DNA of 64,000 bases from an uncultured Alistipes sp. (GCA_900539755.1 UQDC01000001.1:186001-250000), one strand, 5' to 3'. Shown: positions 7,009 to 16,100, counted from the first letter of the stretch. Numbers and translations are program-made. The notes: generated by a model not told the origin, from the letters alone.

Positions 7009-9354
7009 ATGAAATCCAGTGCTAAACGCAATTATATTTTCTATGTGTTGATGCTGTTGATCTTCGGAGTGCTTTTCTGGATGGTCATTCAGCAAGGAAA
7101 ATTGTGGGATGTCGCTTCCGAAAAGGCGTTGTCTGCAACTTCTGAACAGGCCGTCCCATCAGCAACCGTTTCCGAACACACAAGCAGTGCACCATACGCG
7201 CTGTTTACACAATCGTTGTTTGAAGGTTTGCACCATCCGGTTGCCGTTTTGTTGTTGCAGATTATCTCAATTTTGGTGGCTGTACGGATCTTTTCGTGGC
7301 TTTTTAAATATCTGGGCCAGCCGGGTGTAATTGGAGAGATTGTAGCGGGCATTGTGCTCGGGCCATCCGTATTAGGCCATTTTTTTCCTGAAACATTCGG
7401 TTTTCTGTTTTCCGATTCCTCCCTCGAATCACTCAATATCCTCAGCCAGATCGGTCTGATCCTTTTTATGTTCATTATCGGGATGGAGCTGGATTTGAGT
7501 ATCCTGCGTAAAAAGGGAAGTCAAACGCTGGTGATCAGCCATGCCAGTATTATCGTTCCCTTTTTTCTCGGTACGGTTTTAGCTTGGCAGGTCTATCCAG
7601 AGTTCGGAGCCGGACACACTACATTTGTGCCGTTTGCTTTGTTTATCGGCATATCGGTCAGTATTACGGCCTTTCCGGTATTGGCCCGAATTATTCAGGA
7701 ACGTAATCTGGGCAAGACCCCGATGGGTATGCTGGCTATCGCCAGTGCTGCCAACAATGATATTACGGCATGGTGCCTGCTGGCCGCCATTATTGCCATT
7801 GCCAAAGCAGGAAGTGTTGCCAGTGCAGGGTTTACCCTGTTGTGCGTGATTGTGTATGTGCTGTTTATGTTCGGCTTGGTGCGTCCCTTTATGCGCAAAC
7901 TTGGTGAAATTTACAATAGTCAGGAGATTATCAGCAAACCCTTGGTGGCTTTTATCTTTCTGGTATTGATCCTCTCTTCGTATATTACGGAGGTGTTGGG
8001 AGTGCATGCACTGTTTGGGGCGTTTGTTGCCGGCGTGATTATGCCTTCCAATCTGAGCTTCCGACGGATCATGACCGAAAAGGTCGAAGATGTGGCATTG
8101 GTTCTTTTCTTGCCTCTATTCTTTGTCTTCACGGGATTGCGTACCGAGATCGGCGCTTTGAATACGCCTCATCTTTGGGGTGTCTGTGCATTGTTTGTGG
8201 CGGTGTCAATTGTCGGTAAGTTGGCTGGAGCAGCATTTTCGGCACGTTTTGTTGGGGAGTCCTGGCGTGACAGCCTTTCGATCGGTGTATTGATGAATAC
8301 GCGTGGTTTGATGGAGCTGATCGTGCTCAATATCGGTTACGAAATGGGGATATTGCCAGCGTCGATTTATGTGATTTTCGTCATCATGGCTCTGTTCACA
8401 ACCTTTATGGCGACACCGACTTTGATGTTGATCGATCGGTTGTTTCCTCATCGCGAACCGGTACAGGCCAAACCTTCTATTAAAGCTCGAGTGCTGATTT
8501 CATTCGCAAGGCCGAGCAGTGCTCCTTTTTTCCTGAAGGTGATCAAACTGTTGTGTGGCCGGGTGATGGATCGCATTCACATTACGGCAGTTCACTATAC
8601 GATTGGAACCGAAACCAACCCGATGAATGCTTATGGATATTCATCCGAGAGTTTTGCCCCTCTGCGTAGTGAAGCACAACGAATGCAGTTGCAGATCGAT
8701 ACCAGCTATCGGGTGACCGACCACTATTTGAAAGATTTGATCGATTTGATTCATCGCAAGTCTTATGATTTTGTATTGTTAGGTGGTGGTCCGGACTTTA
8801 TTCATGATTATGTGGTTCCACGGCGTAGCAATTTGGTGTTGGCCGAAGAGTTGAATCGGATCCGACGTCAGATTCGACGTCAGATGTATTTTCCCGGTGA
8901 ATCGACTCGAGATAAGGCTCGTCGTCTATTTACCCATGTCTCTTGTACGGTTGGCGTCTTTGTGAATCGTAAGTTTAAAGGAGCTGACAGGGTCGGGGTA
9001 TTGTTGCTTGACGAGCGGGATCGGGTGATGCTCAACGAAATTAATGCTATTATGGAGGGCGTTGAGGTGACGTTGCGCGTAGCCGATTCAAGTTTTTCGG
9101 ATCAGCTCAAGCGTGAGTTGCGTCACCATCGGGGAGACGGTCCCTCGCTTGAGGTTTGTCCACCATCCGTTCCCTTTAGTGAATTCGTCGCTCGGCAGCA
9201 GTTGCTGATTATTAGTTATAATTGTTGGCTGAACGTAACGCGTAATCGATCGGCATTGATCTCTTCATTCCCGTCATTTATGGTCGTTCGCCCTGCACTG
9301 AAAGGTGTGTATGAGGAGCCAGATCCATCGGAGGATAAAGTAGTAGTGGAATAG
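7009..9354 (+). CDS. CPA2-family cation/proton antiporter with long cytoplasmic tail
   Basis: This inner-membrane monovalent cation:H+ antiporter resembles the KefB/NapA family. After a first membrane segment (residues ~10-28) and a Ser/Ala-rich linker, the exchanger domain spans residues ~65-480. It has about twelve helices, including the characteristic LGQPGVIGEIVAGIVLGPS helix, LILFMFIIGMELDL, and a discontinuous helix with ASAANNDITAW. Residues ~490-781 are a soluble region reminiscent of a universal-stress-protein-like regulatory domain and contain a FVLLGGGPDFIHDY segment. The role is probably Na+/K+ or pH homeostasis. The ion is not predictable by eye. The extra N-terminal helix before the exchanger is common in Bacteroidetes members. 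The gene is monocistronic. Confidence 0.85.
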   Translation: MKSSAKRNYIFYVLMLLIFGVLFWMVIQQGKLWDVASEKALSATSEQAVPSATVSEHTSSAPYALFTQSLFEGLHHPVAVLLLQIISILVAVRIFSWLFKYLGQPGVIGEIVAGIVLGPSVLGHFFPETFGFLFSDSSLESLNILSQIGLILFMFIIGMELDLSILRKKGSQTLVISHASIIVPFFLGTVLAWQVYPEFGAGHTTFVPFALFIGISVSITAFPVLARIIQERNLGKTPMGMLAIASAANNDITAWCLLAAIIAIAKAGSVASAGFTLLCVIVYVLFMFGLVRPFMRKLGEIYNSQEIISKPLVAFIFLVLILSSYITEVLGVHALFGAFVAGVIMPSNLSFRRIMTEKVEDVALVLFLPLFFVFTGLRTEIGALNTPHLWGVCALFVAVSIVGKLAGAAFSARFVGESWRDSLSIGVLMNTRGLMELIVLNIGYEMGILPASIYVIFVIMALFTTFMATPTLMLIDRLFPHREPVQAKPSIKARVLISFARPSSAPFFLKVIKLLCGRVMDRIHITAVHYTIGTETNPMNAYGYSSESFAPLRSEAQRMQLQIDTSYRVTDHYLKDLIDLIHRKSYDFVLLGGGPDFIHDYVVPRRSNLVLAEELNRIRRQIRRQMYFPGESTRDKARRLFTHVSCTVGVFVNRKFKGADRVGVLLLDERDRVMLNEINAIMEGVEVTLRVADSSFSDQLKRELRHHRGDGPSLEVCPPSVPFSEFVARQQLLIISYNCWLNVTRNRSALISSFPSFMVVRPALKGVYEEPDPSEDKVVVE

Positions 9355-9557
9355 TCATGAAAATCCCATTTCGATGTGTTTTTTATCTGTAATCACATCG
9401 TGTTGTTCATGCCTGATTATCAGTTAAATTGTCGTACATGGACTGATTCAGGTTCTATCGTTTGAGTTTGACTAAAGTAGTACGGCGGAACAGTAAAAAC
9501 TTTGCGGGTGTTGTGTCTCGAACAACATTGGGGTGTAATAGAAAGAGGTTAATAAAA

Positions 9558-9588
9558 AGACGACAGCAATTTGCTGTCGTCTTTTTTG
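9558..9588. terminator. Bidirectional terminator between convergent genes
   Basis: A near-perfect palindrome (AGACGACAGCA, 3-base loop, TGCTGTCGTCT) is flanked by A residues on the left and T residues on the right. It can stop both the antiporter transcript and the convergent Spy-like gene transcript. Confidence 0.85.
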
Positions 9589-9617
9589 TTGAAAGGATTG
9601 TGTTATGAGAGGTGAAA

Positions 9618-10193
9618 TTAATAACGGAATGGCTTGCCGTTATTCTCTTTCTCCATTTTGCGCCACTCTTTATATTGGTCTTTGCTTAGAATGTTTTTAA
9701 GCTGTTTTTCCCACTGTTTGCGATCCTTGGTTGGGATCTCAGCGAAAGGATTACCATAAGCCCGGCGACCATTGTCGTGCATAGGACCTTTCTCCTTAGG
9801 CCCATGTCCTGCACCAGGTTTTCCTGGACGAGGACCAGCCGGACCTCCGGGAGGTCTGCCTCCAGGCCGCATCTCACCGTGAGGAGGACGATTGCCATCA
9901 GGACGTCTGGGACCTGAGATTTCAATGTTTAGCAGATACTTTTCGTTCAATCGAAGCAACTTGAGAAATTGTGCTTCATCCAAAATCAACCGATGTTGCA
10001 TTTGCCGGCTGATTTGTTCGATCAGTTGTGAAGTTAGACGTATCGAATTTGGTGTCGGAGGAGTGTTGACATTGATTTGTATCAGTGGTGCCGAACGTTT
10101 GGGAGGCTGTTGGGATTGGGCTGCGAATCCTTCTACTCCCCATCCGAGGAGTACGGCAGCTATCAAGCAACGTAAAATAGGTTTATGATCCAT
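9618..10193 (-). CDS. Exported Spy/CpxP-like protein with Pro/Gly-rich linker
   Basis: A 24-residue signal peptide ending FAA directs export to the periplasm. The mature protein has two short helical segments, around residues 50-90 (LDEAQFLKLLRLNEKYLL) and 160-182 (LSKDQYKEWRKME). They resemble the LTxxQ-type repeats of Spy/CpxP and Bacteroidetes DUF4890 proteins. Between them, residues ~93-145 are a Pro/Gly/Arg-rich low-complexity linker. Family members bind unfolded or aggregating envelope proteins, so a periplasmic chaperone role is a reasonable inference. The linker is unusual for Spy, so assignment to that family is by pattern only. Confidence 0.6.
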   Translation of the reverse strand: MDHKPILRCLIAAVLLGWGVEGFAAQSQQPPKRSAPLIQINVNTPPTPNSIRLTSQLIEQISRQMQHRLILDEAQFLKLLRLNEKYLLNIEISGPRRPDGNRPPHGEMRPGGRPPGGPAGPRPGKPGAGHGPKEKGPMHDNGRRAYGNPFAEIPTKDRKQWEKQLKNILSKDQYKEWRKMEKENNGKPFRY

Positions 10194-10355
10194 GGCCTGA
10201 ATGGTTTTGTGGTCGGGTAACTTTTGTTGGGTATAAATACGGTACTCGCTTTCTAAAACAACGATTTTTACGCTGTTTTATTATGTGTGACAGTGAGGTA
10301 TTGGTGCTTAAATTGAAGTGTTGTGTTGAGCTGGTATTGTAGTCAGAGGGGGGAT

Positions 10356-11552
10356 CTAACGCAACTTGTTTTTATGGAAATGGGGAGCTACCTTCCAATG
10401 GAAATAGATAGCCGATATCACAGTCAGACAGGCTCCGAACAGGTAAGCATGATCTAACGTGGTGATCTCTCCGATGTAACCGCCGATTAACAACCCGCAT
10501 CCAATGCCTACATCCCATGAGGTCAGGTAGGTTGATGTTGCAGTTCCCCGCTGATTATGTGGGGCGAGGTTGACAAATAGGGTGTTGAAGGCGGGGAACA
10601 TGGTGCCGAATGCAACGCCGAGAATCAGTGCGGTACCGAAAAAGATGTACGTTCCGATAGACGGTTCCCATTTCATTAACGTTTCACATCCTCCGAGTAT
10701 GAAAAAGCATCCGCATGCAAGATAGATTCCCAATGAAATGACCTGAGTGATTTTGCCTTTATCGACCTGGCGGCCGGAGAAGAGTCTGGAGATCGCGAGT
10801 CCGACAGCCATCAGGGTGAAAAAGAGCCCAGAACCTTTGTGAATGCCCATCTGTTTGGCGTACATGGCCACATAGGTGGTGGTCATCCCGTAAGGGATCG
10901 AGAGCAACAGCAGATCCACACCGGCAGGAATTCCTTTGAGCAGGATAAACCTGTCGAGGGATATTGGCGCCCGTTTGACCGGCATTTTGGGTGGGGTACG
11001 AACCAAAGAGGCCATGATACATCCCAAAGTACAGGAGATGAGGGCAGATATAAAAATGACCGGGAACGTATAGAAATCGTGCAAGAATAGTCCCACCATG
11101 GGGCCGATAGCCATCGCTATGTTGTTCATCAGACCGTAGTAGCCGATTCCTTCGCCACGTCGTGAGGAGGGCATGATATCGATTACCACTGTATTACCTG
11201 AGACGGTAACGGTTCCGAAGGCGATGCCATGGGCAATACGCAGGATAATGAATAGGGTCAGCGAGCCGGCGACAAGATAGCCTGCAAAAATGACGGTAAA
11301 GATGAAAAATGAGATGATATAGAGAGGCTTTCGGGCCAGTGTGTCCAGCAGATACCCTGAAAAAGGCCGGATGGTTAGTGCGGCTACGGTATAGCAGGAG
11401 AGGGTAATGCCGACCATGGTGCTGTTGGTGTGAAACACCTCAGTCAGATAGAAAGGAAGAACCGGCATTAATAAATAGAAGCCGAAATAGAGTAGAAAGT
11501 TGGCTGCGAGAATGCAACAGTAGCTGGGTGTAACAAGTCGATCCTGTGTCAT
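10356..11552 (-). CDS. Major facilitator superfamily transporter
   Basis: This 398-aa inner-membrane protein has twelve predicted helices in two six-helix halves. The first begins SYCCILAANFLLYFGFYLLM and the second begins near GIPAGVDLLLLSIPYG. The loop between helices 2 and 3 holds the MFS signature region (GYLLDTLARKPLY). It resembles drug/proton antiporters or small-molecule exporters of Bacteroidetes. The substrate cannot be inferred. It lies divergent from the MarR operon, about 410 bases away, and has its own promoter, so MarR control is possible but not shown. Confidence 0.85.
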   Translation of the reverse strand: MTQDRLVTPSYCCILAANFLLYFGFYLLMPVLPFYLTEVFHTNSTMVGITLSCYTVAALTIRPFSGYLLDTLARKPLYIISFFIFTVIFAGYLVAGSLTLFIILRIAHGIAFGTVTVSGNTVVIDIMPSSRRGEGIGYYGLMNNIAMAIGPMVGLFLHDFYTFPVIFISALISCTLGCIMASLVRTPPKMPVKRAPISLDRFILLKGIPAGVDLLLLSIPYGMTTTYVAMYAKQMGIHKGSGLFFTLMAVGLAISRLFSGRQVDKGKITQVISLGIYLACGCFFILGGCETLMKWEPSIGTYIFFGTALILGVAFGTMFPAFNTLFVNLAPHNQRGTATSTYLTSWDVGIGCGLLIGGYIGEITTLDHAYLFGACLTVISAIYFHWKVAPHFHKNKLR

Positions 11553-11590
11553 AGGCCGTTTATTTAGATGTCACACGTTGTGTTTTGTCG

Positions 11591-11598
11591 CAAAGGTA
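11591..11598 (-). promoter_or_regulatory. -7 promoter element of the MFS gene
   Basis: The minus strand reads TACCTTTG, an exact TAnnTTTG match 39 bases upstream of the MFS start codon. The rest of 11599-11883 shows no gene that I can support. Confidence 0.6.
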
Positions 11599-11883
11599 GT
11601 GGCTTTCGGATAAAAATGTACGTCCGATGCTGTTTTAGCGTGTAAATGTAAAGACGTAAGTATGAAATCTCCAGTTTGTGCACTTTATAATAATGATCCG
11701 AGAGTGTTGACTGTCCCGTTTGAGATGTAGGTCTGAATATTTCGGGCTGGAGTAGAGAGTCCTGGATCATTTGAGGAATATGAAACATGTTCTGCAGTGA
11801 GTACAACCTTATTTTATGAAGAAAAAACGATTTGCATTTGTCAGGTAGTCAATGTGTTTTCAAAATATTATATGTCCGATGTG

Positions 11884-11933
11884 AATATTTTCCATTGGAA
11901 ACTTGTGATAATGGAAAATATTTTCCATATTTG
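11884..11933 (+). promoter_or_regulatory. Promoter and palindromic operator of the MarR operon
   Basis: TTG at 11903-11905 and CATATTTG at 11926-11933 with a 20-base spacer form a near-consensus promoter. A perfect 18-bp palindrome, ATGGAAAATATTTTCCAT (11911-11928), sits between and over these boxes. One half, AATATTTTCCAT, is repeated upstream at 11884-11895. The layout is that of a repressor site covering the promoter. Autoregulation by the MarR protein encoded next is inferred from position. Confidence 0.7.
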
Positions 11934-11965
11934 CATCGTTAGATAATCAAAGAGAGATTACGAAG

Positions 11966-12334
11966 ATGGAGACCATTTGTCTGATGCGGGATATTTGTCG
12001 GGCGATTGAGACCTTTGAAGCGGATTTTGTGAAGGTGCATCATATGTCATTGAACGAGGGAATGTTGCTTTGTTCGTTATCAGAGGGCCAACTTTCCGCA
12101 GCATGTCTGGCAGAGGTTAATGTGATGTCGCCATCGCACACCTCGAAGGTGATTCGTTCTTTGGAGGAGAAGGGGTTGATCAGGCGTGTTTTGGGTCAGG
12201 ATGACCGCCGGAAGATGTATTTCGAGTTGACGGACCAGGGTCGCCAGTCTCTTTCAGGAATGCGATGTGGCAGTGTTGAGGTGCCGGAAGTTTTACGGCC
12301 ACTATTTCGTGAGCGTTGTCACGGAATGGAATAA
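11966..12334 (+). CDS. MarR-family transcriptional regulator
   Basis: This 122-aa winged-helix DNA-binding protein is of the MarR family. The recognition helix region is MSPSHTSKVIRSLEEKGLI (residues ~55-73) and the wing is DDRRKMYFELTDQG (residues ~79-92), both canonical. MarR proteins bind as dimers to palindromes and are usually released by a ligand or oxidant. The 18-bp palindrome over its promoter is the likely site. Several Cys residues (C5, C10, C31, C47 and others) leave room for thiol or metal sensing, which would fit the downstream HMA protein and thioredoxin. That is inference. Confidence 0.85.
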   Translation: METICLMRDICRAIETFEADFVKVHHMSLNEGMLLCSLSEGQLSAACLAEVNVMSPSHTSKVIRSLEEKGLIRRVLGQDDRRKMYFELTDQGRQSLSGMRCGSVEVPEVLRPLFRERCHGME

Positions 12335-12364
12335 ATGGCGTGAAAATTGACAGGAAGCAAGGAG

Positions 12365-12601
12365 ATGAAAACGGTTATAGAGGTACAGAATGTAATGGCT
12401 TGCGGTTGCAACAACTCGATTCATAAAGGGTTGGGGCAGTTGTGCGGGGTGTTTGGAGTTCGGGTTGAGCCGGAAAAAAGTTGTATTGTCATTGAACACA
12501 CCGATGAGGTCGATCGTGCAGCGATGGTTGAGCACTTGCGGGAGATGGGATATGAACCGGTAGAGCCGCAAATGAACCAATGTCTCCATTCTAAAGAGTA
12601 A
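12365..12601 (+). CDS. Small heavy-metal-associated (HMA) domain protein
   Basis: This 78-aa single-domain ferredoxin-like HMA protein starts at the ATG at 12365, preceded by AAGGAG at 12357-12362. The metal loop reads VMACGCNNSIH, a CxC version of the usual MxCxxC, followed by the expected helix and LREMGYEP ending. Copper chaperones and mercury/cadmium proteins share this fold. The altered loop may still bind soft metal through the two Cys or may serve another role. It lies between the MarR regulator and a thioredoxin lipoprotein in an apparent operon, suggesting a thiol/metal stress module. Confidence 0.7.
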   Translation: MKTVIEVQNVMACGCNNSIHKGLGQLCGVFGVRVEPEKSCIVIEHTDEVDRAAMVEHLREMGYEPVEPQMNQCLHSKE

Positions 12602-12632
12602 TTTTAATTATCAATAACAGATACAGAATAGA

Positions 12633-13121
12633 ATGAAAAAGATTCTGATGGGTGTGCTGTCGGCCCTGATCCTGGCAGCGTGCGGAGGGGCTTCAGAAGC
12701 GAGAAGTGCCCAGAATGAAAATCAACAGAACGAACAACAAAGTAAAACGACAACAGTTATGAAACCTATCCATTTAACAAAGGCAGAGTTTTTAAAGAAG
12801 GTGGTTGATTACGAGGGTAATCCTACCGAGTGGAAATATTTGGGAGAGAAGCCGGCCATTATCGATTTTTATGCATCATGGTGCGGTCCTTGCAAACGGG
12901 TAGCGCCGATTTTGGATGAGTTGGCTGCCGAGTATGGCGATAAGATCGACATTTATAAGATCGATACCGAACAGGAGCAGGAGTTGGCTGCCGCTTTTGG
13001 TATCCGTTCGATTCCGACGTTGTTGTTTGTCCCGATGGAGGGTAAACCTCAGATGGTACAAGGGGCGATCGGTAAGGCTGACTTCGAGAAAATTATTCAG
13101 GAGGTATTGCTCGCGAAGTAA
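12633..13121 (+). CDS. Thioredoxin-like lipoprotein
   Basis: A lipoprotein signal ends LAAC (Cys17), followed by a Gln/Asn/Ser-rich linker to about residue 42. Residues ~45-160 form a thioredoxin fold with the redox motif ASWCGPCKR (Cys84, Cys87) and the cis-Pro loop SIPT. The active-site sequence is that of a true thioredoxin rather than a DsbA or TlpA. The protein should face the periplasm as a membrane-anchored disulfide reductant or oxidoreductase. It is the last gene of the MarR-HMA-thioredoxin operon, and a terminator follows 30 bases later. Confidence 0.88.
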   Translation: MKKILMGVLSALILAACGGASEARSAQNENQQNEQQSKTTTVMKPIHLTKAEFLKKVVDYEGNPTEWKYLGEKPAIIDFYASWCGPCKRVAPILDELAAEYGDKIDIYKIDTEQEQELAAAFGIRSIPTLLFVPMEGKPQMVQGAIGKADFEKIIQEVLLAK

Positions 13122-13149
13122 TTAAGAAGATTAGTTGGTATATGGTTGT

Positions 13150-13184
13150 GGTCGTCTCTCTGTCAGGGGAGGCGACCTTTTGTA
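13150..13184 (+). terminator. Terminator of the MarR operon
   Basis: A 9-bp stem with one G-U pair (13150-13158 with 13169-13177) is followed by TTTT. It lies directly past the thioredoxin gene. Confidence 0.75.
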
Positions 13185-13249
13185 TTTACGGACTATGAAT
13201 TTGGTGAGGTGGATGGTTAGACAGATTCAGCACGATTGTGTTTAGGAGC

Positions 13250-13372
13250 ATGGGCCTTTGCTATTTATTGCTGTGGATTGCATCATTGGGAGTGGCTTGC
13301 GTACTGGATGATGATCGGGATTCCTGGGTTGATGAAATAGAGACGAAAATGTTCCGGCTGTGTGGATCGTAA
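13250..13372 (+). CDS. Possible 40-aa lipoprotein-like ORF (doubtful)
   Basis: A short frame begins at the ATG at 13250 and ends with TAA at 13370-13372. The peptide MGLCYLLLWIASLGVAC is hydrophobic and ends in a lipobox-like LGVAC. An acidic tail of about 23 residues follows. AGGAG lies only a base or so before the ATG, which is too close for normal initiation. No family is recognised. It sits alone between two terminators, in the otherwise gene-free interval 13185-13583. Confidence 0.25.
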   Translation: MGLCYLLLWIASLGVACVLDDDRDSWVDEIETKMFRLCGS

Positions 13373-13583
13373 AAGGTTTTTGATTGATACGTGATATAGG
13401 GATGGAATGTTGCGAGAATCATGATATAGATTGGTGCGAAGTCCTTGAAAAGGATGCAAAGAGGGTGGTGTCAGAAAAATTTTTTATATTTAACCAGAAA
13501 TTTGTTTAAAATTGTGAATAGAGTACTGCTCTCGGTTGTGAACAACAGTTAATCTATTGATAAAACCTATAAAACTGTGTAAC

Positions 13584-14021
13584 ATGAAAAAAATTTGGAT
13601 GCTTTTGATAGGCCTATTCGGTATCGCGACAATAGGTTGTGCAGATGATAAACCGATTGCTTTTGAGCAGACTCCAGTTGCTGCTCAGCAGTTTATCAAG
13701 ACTCATTTCCCACAGGCTAAGGTGTTGTACGCTAAGGTTGATCAGGATGTTTTTGATCGTACTTATGACGTTGTGATGGCAGATGGAAGTCAGGTGGAGT
13801 TTAACAAAAACGGCGAGTGGACTGAGGTCGATTGTTTGCAGGTTGCAGTTCCGGCTGCGATTGTTCCTCAACAAATTAAGACATGGGTTGCTTCACAATA
13901 TGCAGGGCAGCAGATCGTGTCGATTAGCCGTGACAAACGGGGCTATGATATAAAACTCAGCAACCGTTTTGAGGTAGAGTTCGATCAGAATTTCCAACTG
14001 ATCGACCTGGATGTAGATTAG
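13584..14021 (+). CDS. PepSY-like exported protein
   Basis: This is a 145-aa protein of the Bacteroidetes PepSY-like (DUF2874) type. The ATG at 13584 gives a clean signal peptide (MKKIWMLLIGLFGIATIGC). The Cys at its end could make this a lipoprotein, although family members are usually ordinary periplasmic proteins ending in Ala. Two tandem PepSY-like units follow, each with a PxxAQQFIKTHFP-like helix and then strands ending in a VEFDKNGxW-like turn (residues ~28-80 and ~90-145). The function is unknown. The fold resembles beta-lactamase-inhibitor-like and peptidase-inhibitory domains. It is monocistronic with a strong terminator. Confidence 0.75.
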   Translation: MKKIWMLLIGLFGIATIGCADDKPIAFEQTPVAAQQFIKTHFPQAKVLYAKVDQDVFDRTYDVVMADGSQVEFNKNGEWTEVDCLQVAVPAAIVPQQIKTWVASQYAGQQIVSISRDKRGYDIKLSNRFEVEFDQNFQLIDLDVD

Positions 14022-14142
14022 CTTTATGGTCAAGTTCTGATTGTATTGTTGTTGCGACAGCCCTGCTGCAAAATTGTGATGTAGGGACCTGCACAGAACA
14101 GTCGTAAGTTTATCAGACTGGATATTTGATTTGGTAAAGATG

Positions 14143-14185
14143 AATGGTCCGGCCTCAAACAGAGGCCGGACCATTCTGTTTTTTA
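14143..14185 (+). terminator. Terminator of the PepSY-like gene
   Basis: A 14-bp perfect stem (14143-14156 with 14162-14175), rich in GC, has a 5-base loop and is followed by TTCTGTTTTTT. Confidence 0.9.
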
Positions 14186-14366
14186 TCGAGTGGGTGGGTG
14201 AATGAGAGAAATCTGTTTGTCGGAGTTACCCGTTGATCATTCACGAGTAAGTCGCTATCTTTATACATGGTTTTCTCTTTTTGGGGAAGGGTCGGATATG
14301 ATGACTGACCATGCATTGTGCAGTCAAAGAAAGACTGTTTAAGGACAAATATCTTGGAGGTGAAAT

Positions 14367-15053
14367 ATGGTTCAACGGCGAGTAAAAGAGTGGTTACAAC
14401 GAAGTACAGAACAGTCATCATCGCTCTGTTTTTATGACTATCTGATGCCGATTGGAAGGATGCGTATTTTTGCATCTGAACAGGGGTTAACATCAGTTTC
14501 GCTGGTAACCAATAAATTCACCATTGGAAACAGTGCACAGATCGGCAAGCTGGATGATTCGTTGCAGTGCGTTGTTTCTGACGAAGGAGAGAGTCAGAAA
14601 CAACGTTCAATCATAGAACAAAAACGAGTTAATGATCAGCTCTGTGAAACGATGTTGGAAGATGAGGTGGTGGGTCGAAAGATGGAGACCCCACTGATTC
14701 GTGAGGCTGCCGAACAGTTACGGGAATATTTCGAAGGTCGTCGAATGATGTTTGAACTGCCGTTGGCTCCCGTAGGCACTTCGTTTCAACGGCGTGTATG
14801 GGAGGCGCTGTGTCGTATCCCTTACGGATCATGCCGAACCTATGGAGAGGTGGCCCGGGAGGTAGGTGTTGCGGGAGCAGCACGGGCGGTAGGCTTGGCT
14901 TGTAATCGTAATCCGTGGATTATTATTGTCCCTTGCCATCGTGTGGTGGGAGCTGGAGGAAAGTTGACAGGTTATGCACACGGATTGGAGTGTAAAAAGG
15001 CCCTGTTGGAGTTGGAGCACTGCCATTTGAATCCGGATGATTTGCTGTTTTGA
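14367..15053 (+). CDS. ogt: Methylated-DNA--protein-cysteine S-methyltransferase
   Basis: This suicide repair protein removes alkyl groups from O6-alkylguanine by transferring them to an active-site Cys. The motif VPCHRVV holds the acceptor at Cys190. The upstream RVWEALCRIPYGSCRTYGEVA and the AARAVGLACNRNP region with its Arg finger are typical. GGAGG at 14356-14360 supports the ATG at 14367. At 228 aa it is about 50 residues longer than usual. The extra length is a poorly conserved acidic stretch at residues ~45-105, between the N-terminal strands and the helical part. I see no catalytic loss. Confidence 0.92.
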   Translation: MVQRRVKEWLQRSTEQSSSLCFYDYLMPIGRMRIFASEQGLTSVSLVTNKFTIGNSAQIGKLDDSLQCVVSDEGESQKQRSIIEQKRVNDQLCETMLEDEVVGRKMETPLIREAAEQLREYFEGRRMMFELPLAPVGTSFQRRVWEALCRIPYGSCRTYGEVAREVGVAGAARAVGLACNRNPWIIIVPCHRVVGAGGKLTGYAHGLECKKALLELEHCHLNPDDLLF

Positions 15054-15191
15054 CCTGACCCTGATGCTCCGGATCGTTGTTACACCCTGAGCGTTATTGT
15101 TGTTTTGTTATGTGTTTCCCGTCCCTTTTGCCTGATCATGTGTCTGAACGTTAAAATGGTTTAGGGGTGTATTGTTTGGGCTCAAAGTGAT

Positions 15192-16100
15192 TTATTCCGC
15201 ATTTTGGTAGGCGGAAGGTGAACATCCGACTTTGTCTTTAAAATATTTTCCAAAAAAGGATTGGTTGGCGAAGTTCAGCATGTTGCTGATTTGTTGTATG
15301 GTATATTTTCGACTTTTGAGCAGTGCTTTGGCTTCGAGAATCACATAATCCGTTATCCATTCACCGGCGAGACGTCCGCTGACTTTTCGGACTACCTGTG
15401 AAAGATACTTTGGAGTCACGCAAAGTAAATTGGCATAAAAGGCTATGCTGCGTTCTTGAGTGTAATGTTTTTGGACCTCTTGGAAAAACCGTGAGTAAAG
15501 TTCATATTGTCTGTTAGCAGCCTCCTTAGGTTTGTCGATCGCATTGTCATCCAAAAGGCAATGGTTGAAAATGGTATACACCAATACCTGCGTATATCCT
15601 ATTAGGGAGCCCTTACGGAAGATGTTATCTTTTTCTGTGATTTTGTTTTTCATCAAATGGTATATGGTCATGCACTCTTCGATGACAGCAGCGGTCATGT
15701 GGCAAAGAGGATGAACATGGAGTTGACGCCGTAAGGAGATAGCCGTTTCGAAATTGCCGGGAATGGTGTAGAATTCGTTGGAGGAGGCTATAACGGCCAA
15801 TTTTGTTCCGGGATCCATACCGAGATATTCACCGATAATCCCCTCTTGACAGATCAGAATATCGTTAGCTTTTAATTCAAAATATTGTAAATTGATTCGA
15901 AATCGCAGGGTACCGGATAGACAGAACGTGACTACATGACAGGCGAGTTTGACAGGGTGATTTACAAACAGATCCGACGCTTCATTTTGATGTGTTGAGG
16001 AGTCGAAGTTATCAATCAGAATAAATTCGTTGTCCAGGTTTAGGGCTCCTTGTTGTGCGGAGAGCCTTACCAGATTCATATCCAGAAACGGTGTGTTCAT
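15192..16100 (-). CDS. AraC-family transcriptional regulator
   Basis: This 302-aa regulator starts at the ATG at 16100. An upstream in-frame TTG at 16115 is possible but less likely. The N-terminal half (residues ~20-165) is a cupin-like sensor of the AraC_binding type. The C-terminal ~100 residues carry two helix-turn-helix motifs, the first around YANLLCVTPKYLSQVVRKVSG and the second around TIQQISNMLNFANQSFFGKYFK, with the conserved GxSPSAYQ end. It is divergent from the RND efflux operon and the intergenic region holds a palindrome. It is therefore probably the operon's activator or ligand-responsive switch. Confidence 0.88.
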   Translation of the reverse strand: MNTPFLDMNLVRLSAQQGALNLDNEFILIDNFDSSTHQNEASDLFVNHPVKLACHVVTFCLSGTLRFRINLQYFELKANDILICQEGIIGEYLGMDPGTKLAVIASSNEFYTIPGNFETAISLRRQLHVHPLCHMTAAVIEECMTIYHLMKNKITEKDNIFRKGSLIGYTQVLVYTIFNHCLLDDNAIDKPKEAANRQYELYSRFFQEVQKHYTQERSIAFYANLLCVTPKYLSQVVRKVSGRLAGEWITDYVILEAKALLKSRKYTIQQISNMLNFANQSFFGKYFKDKVGCSPSAYQNAE

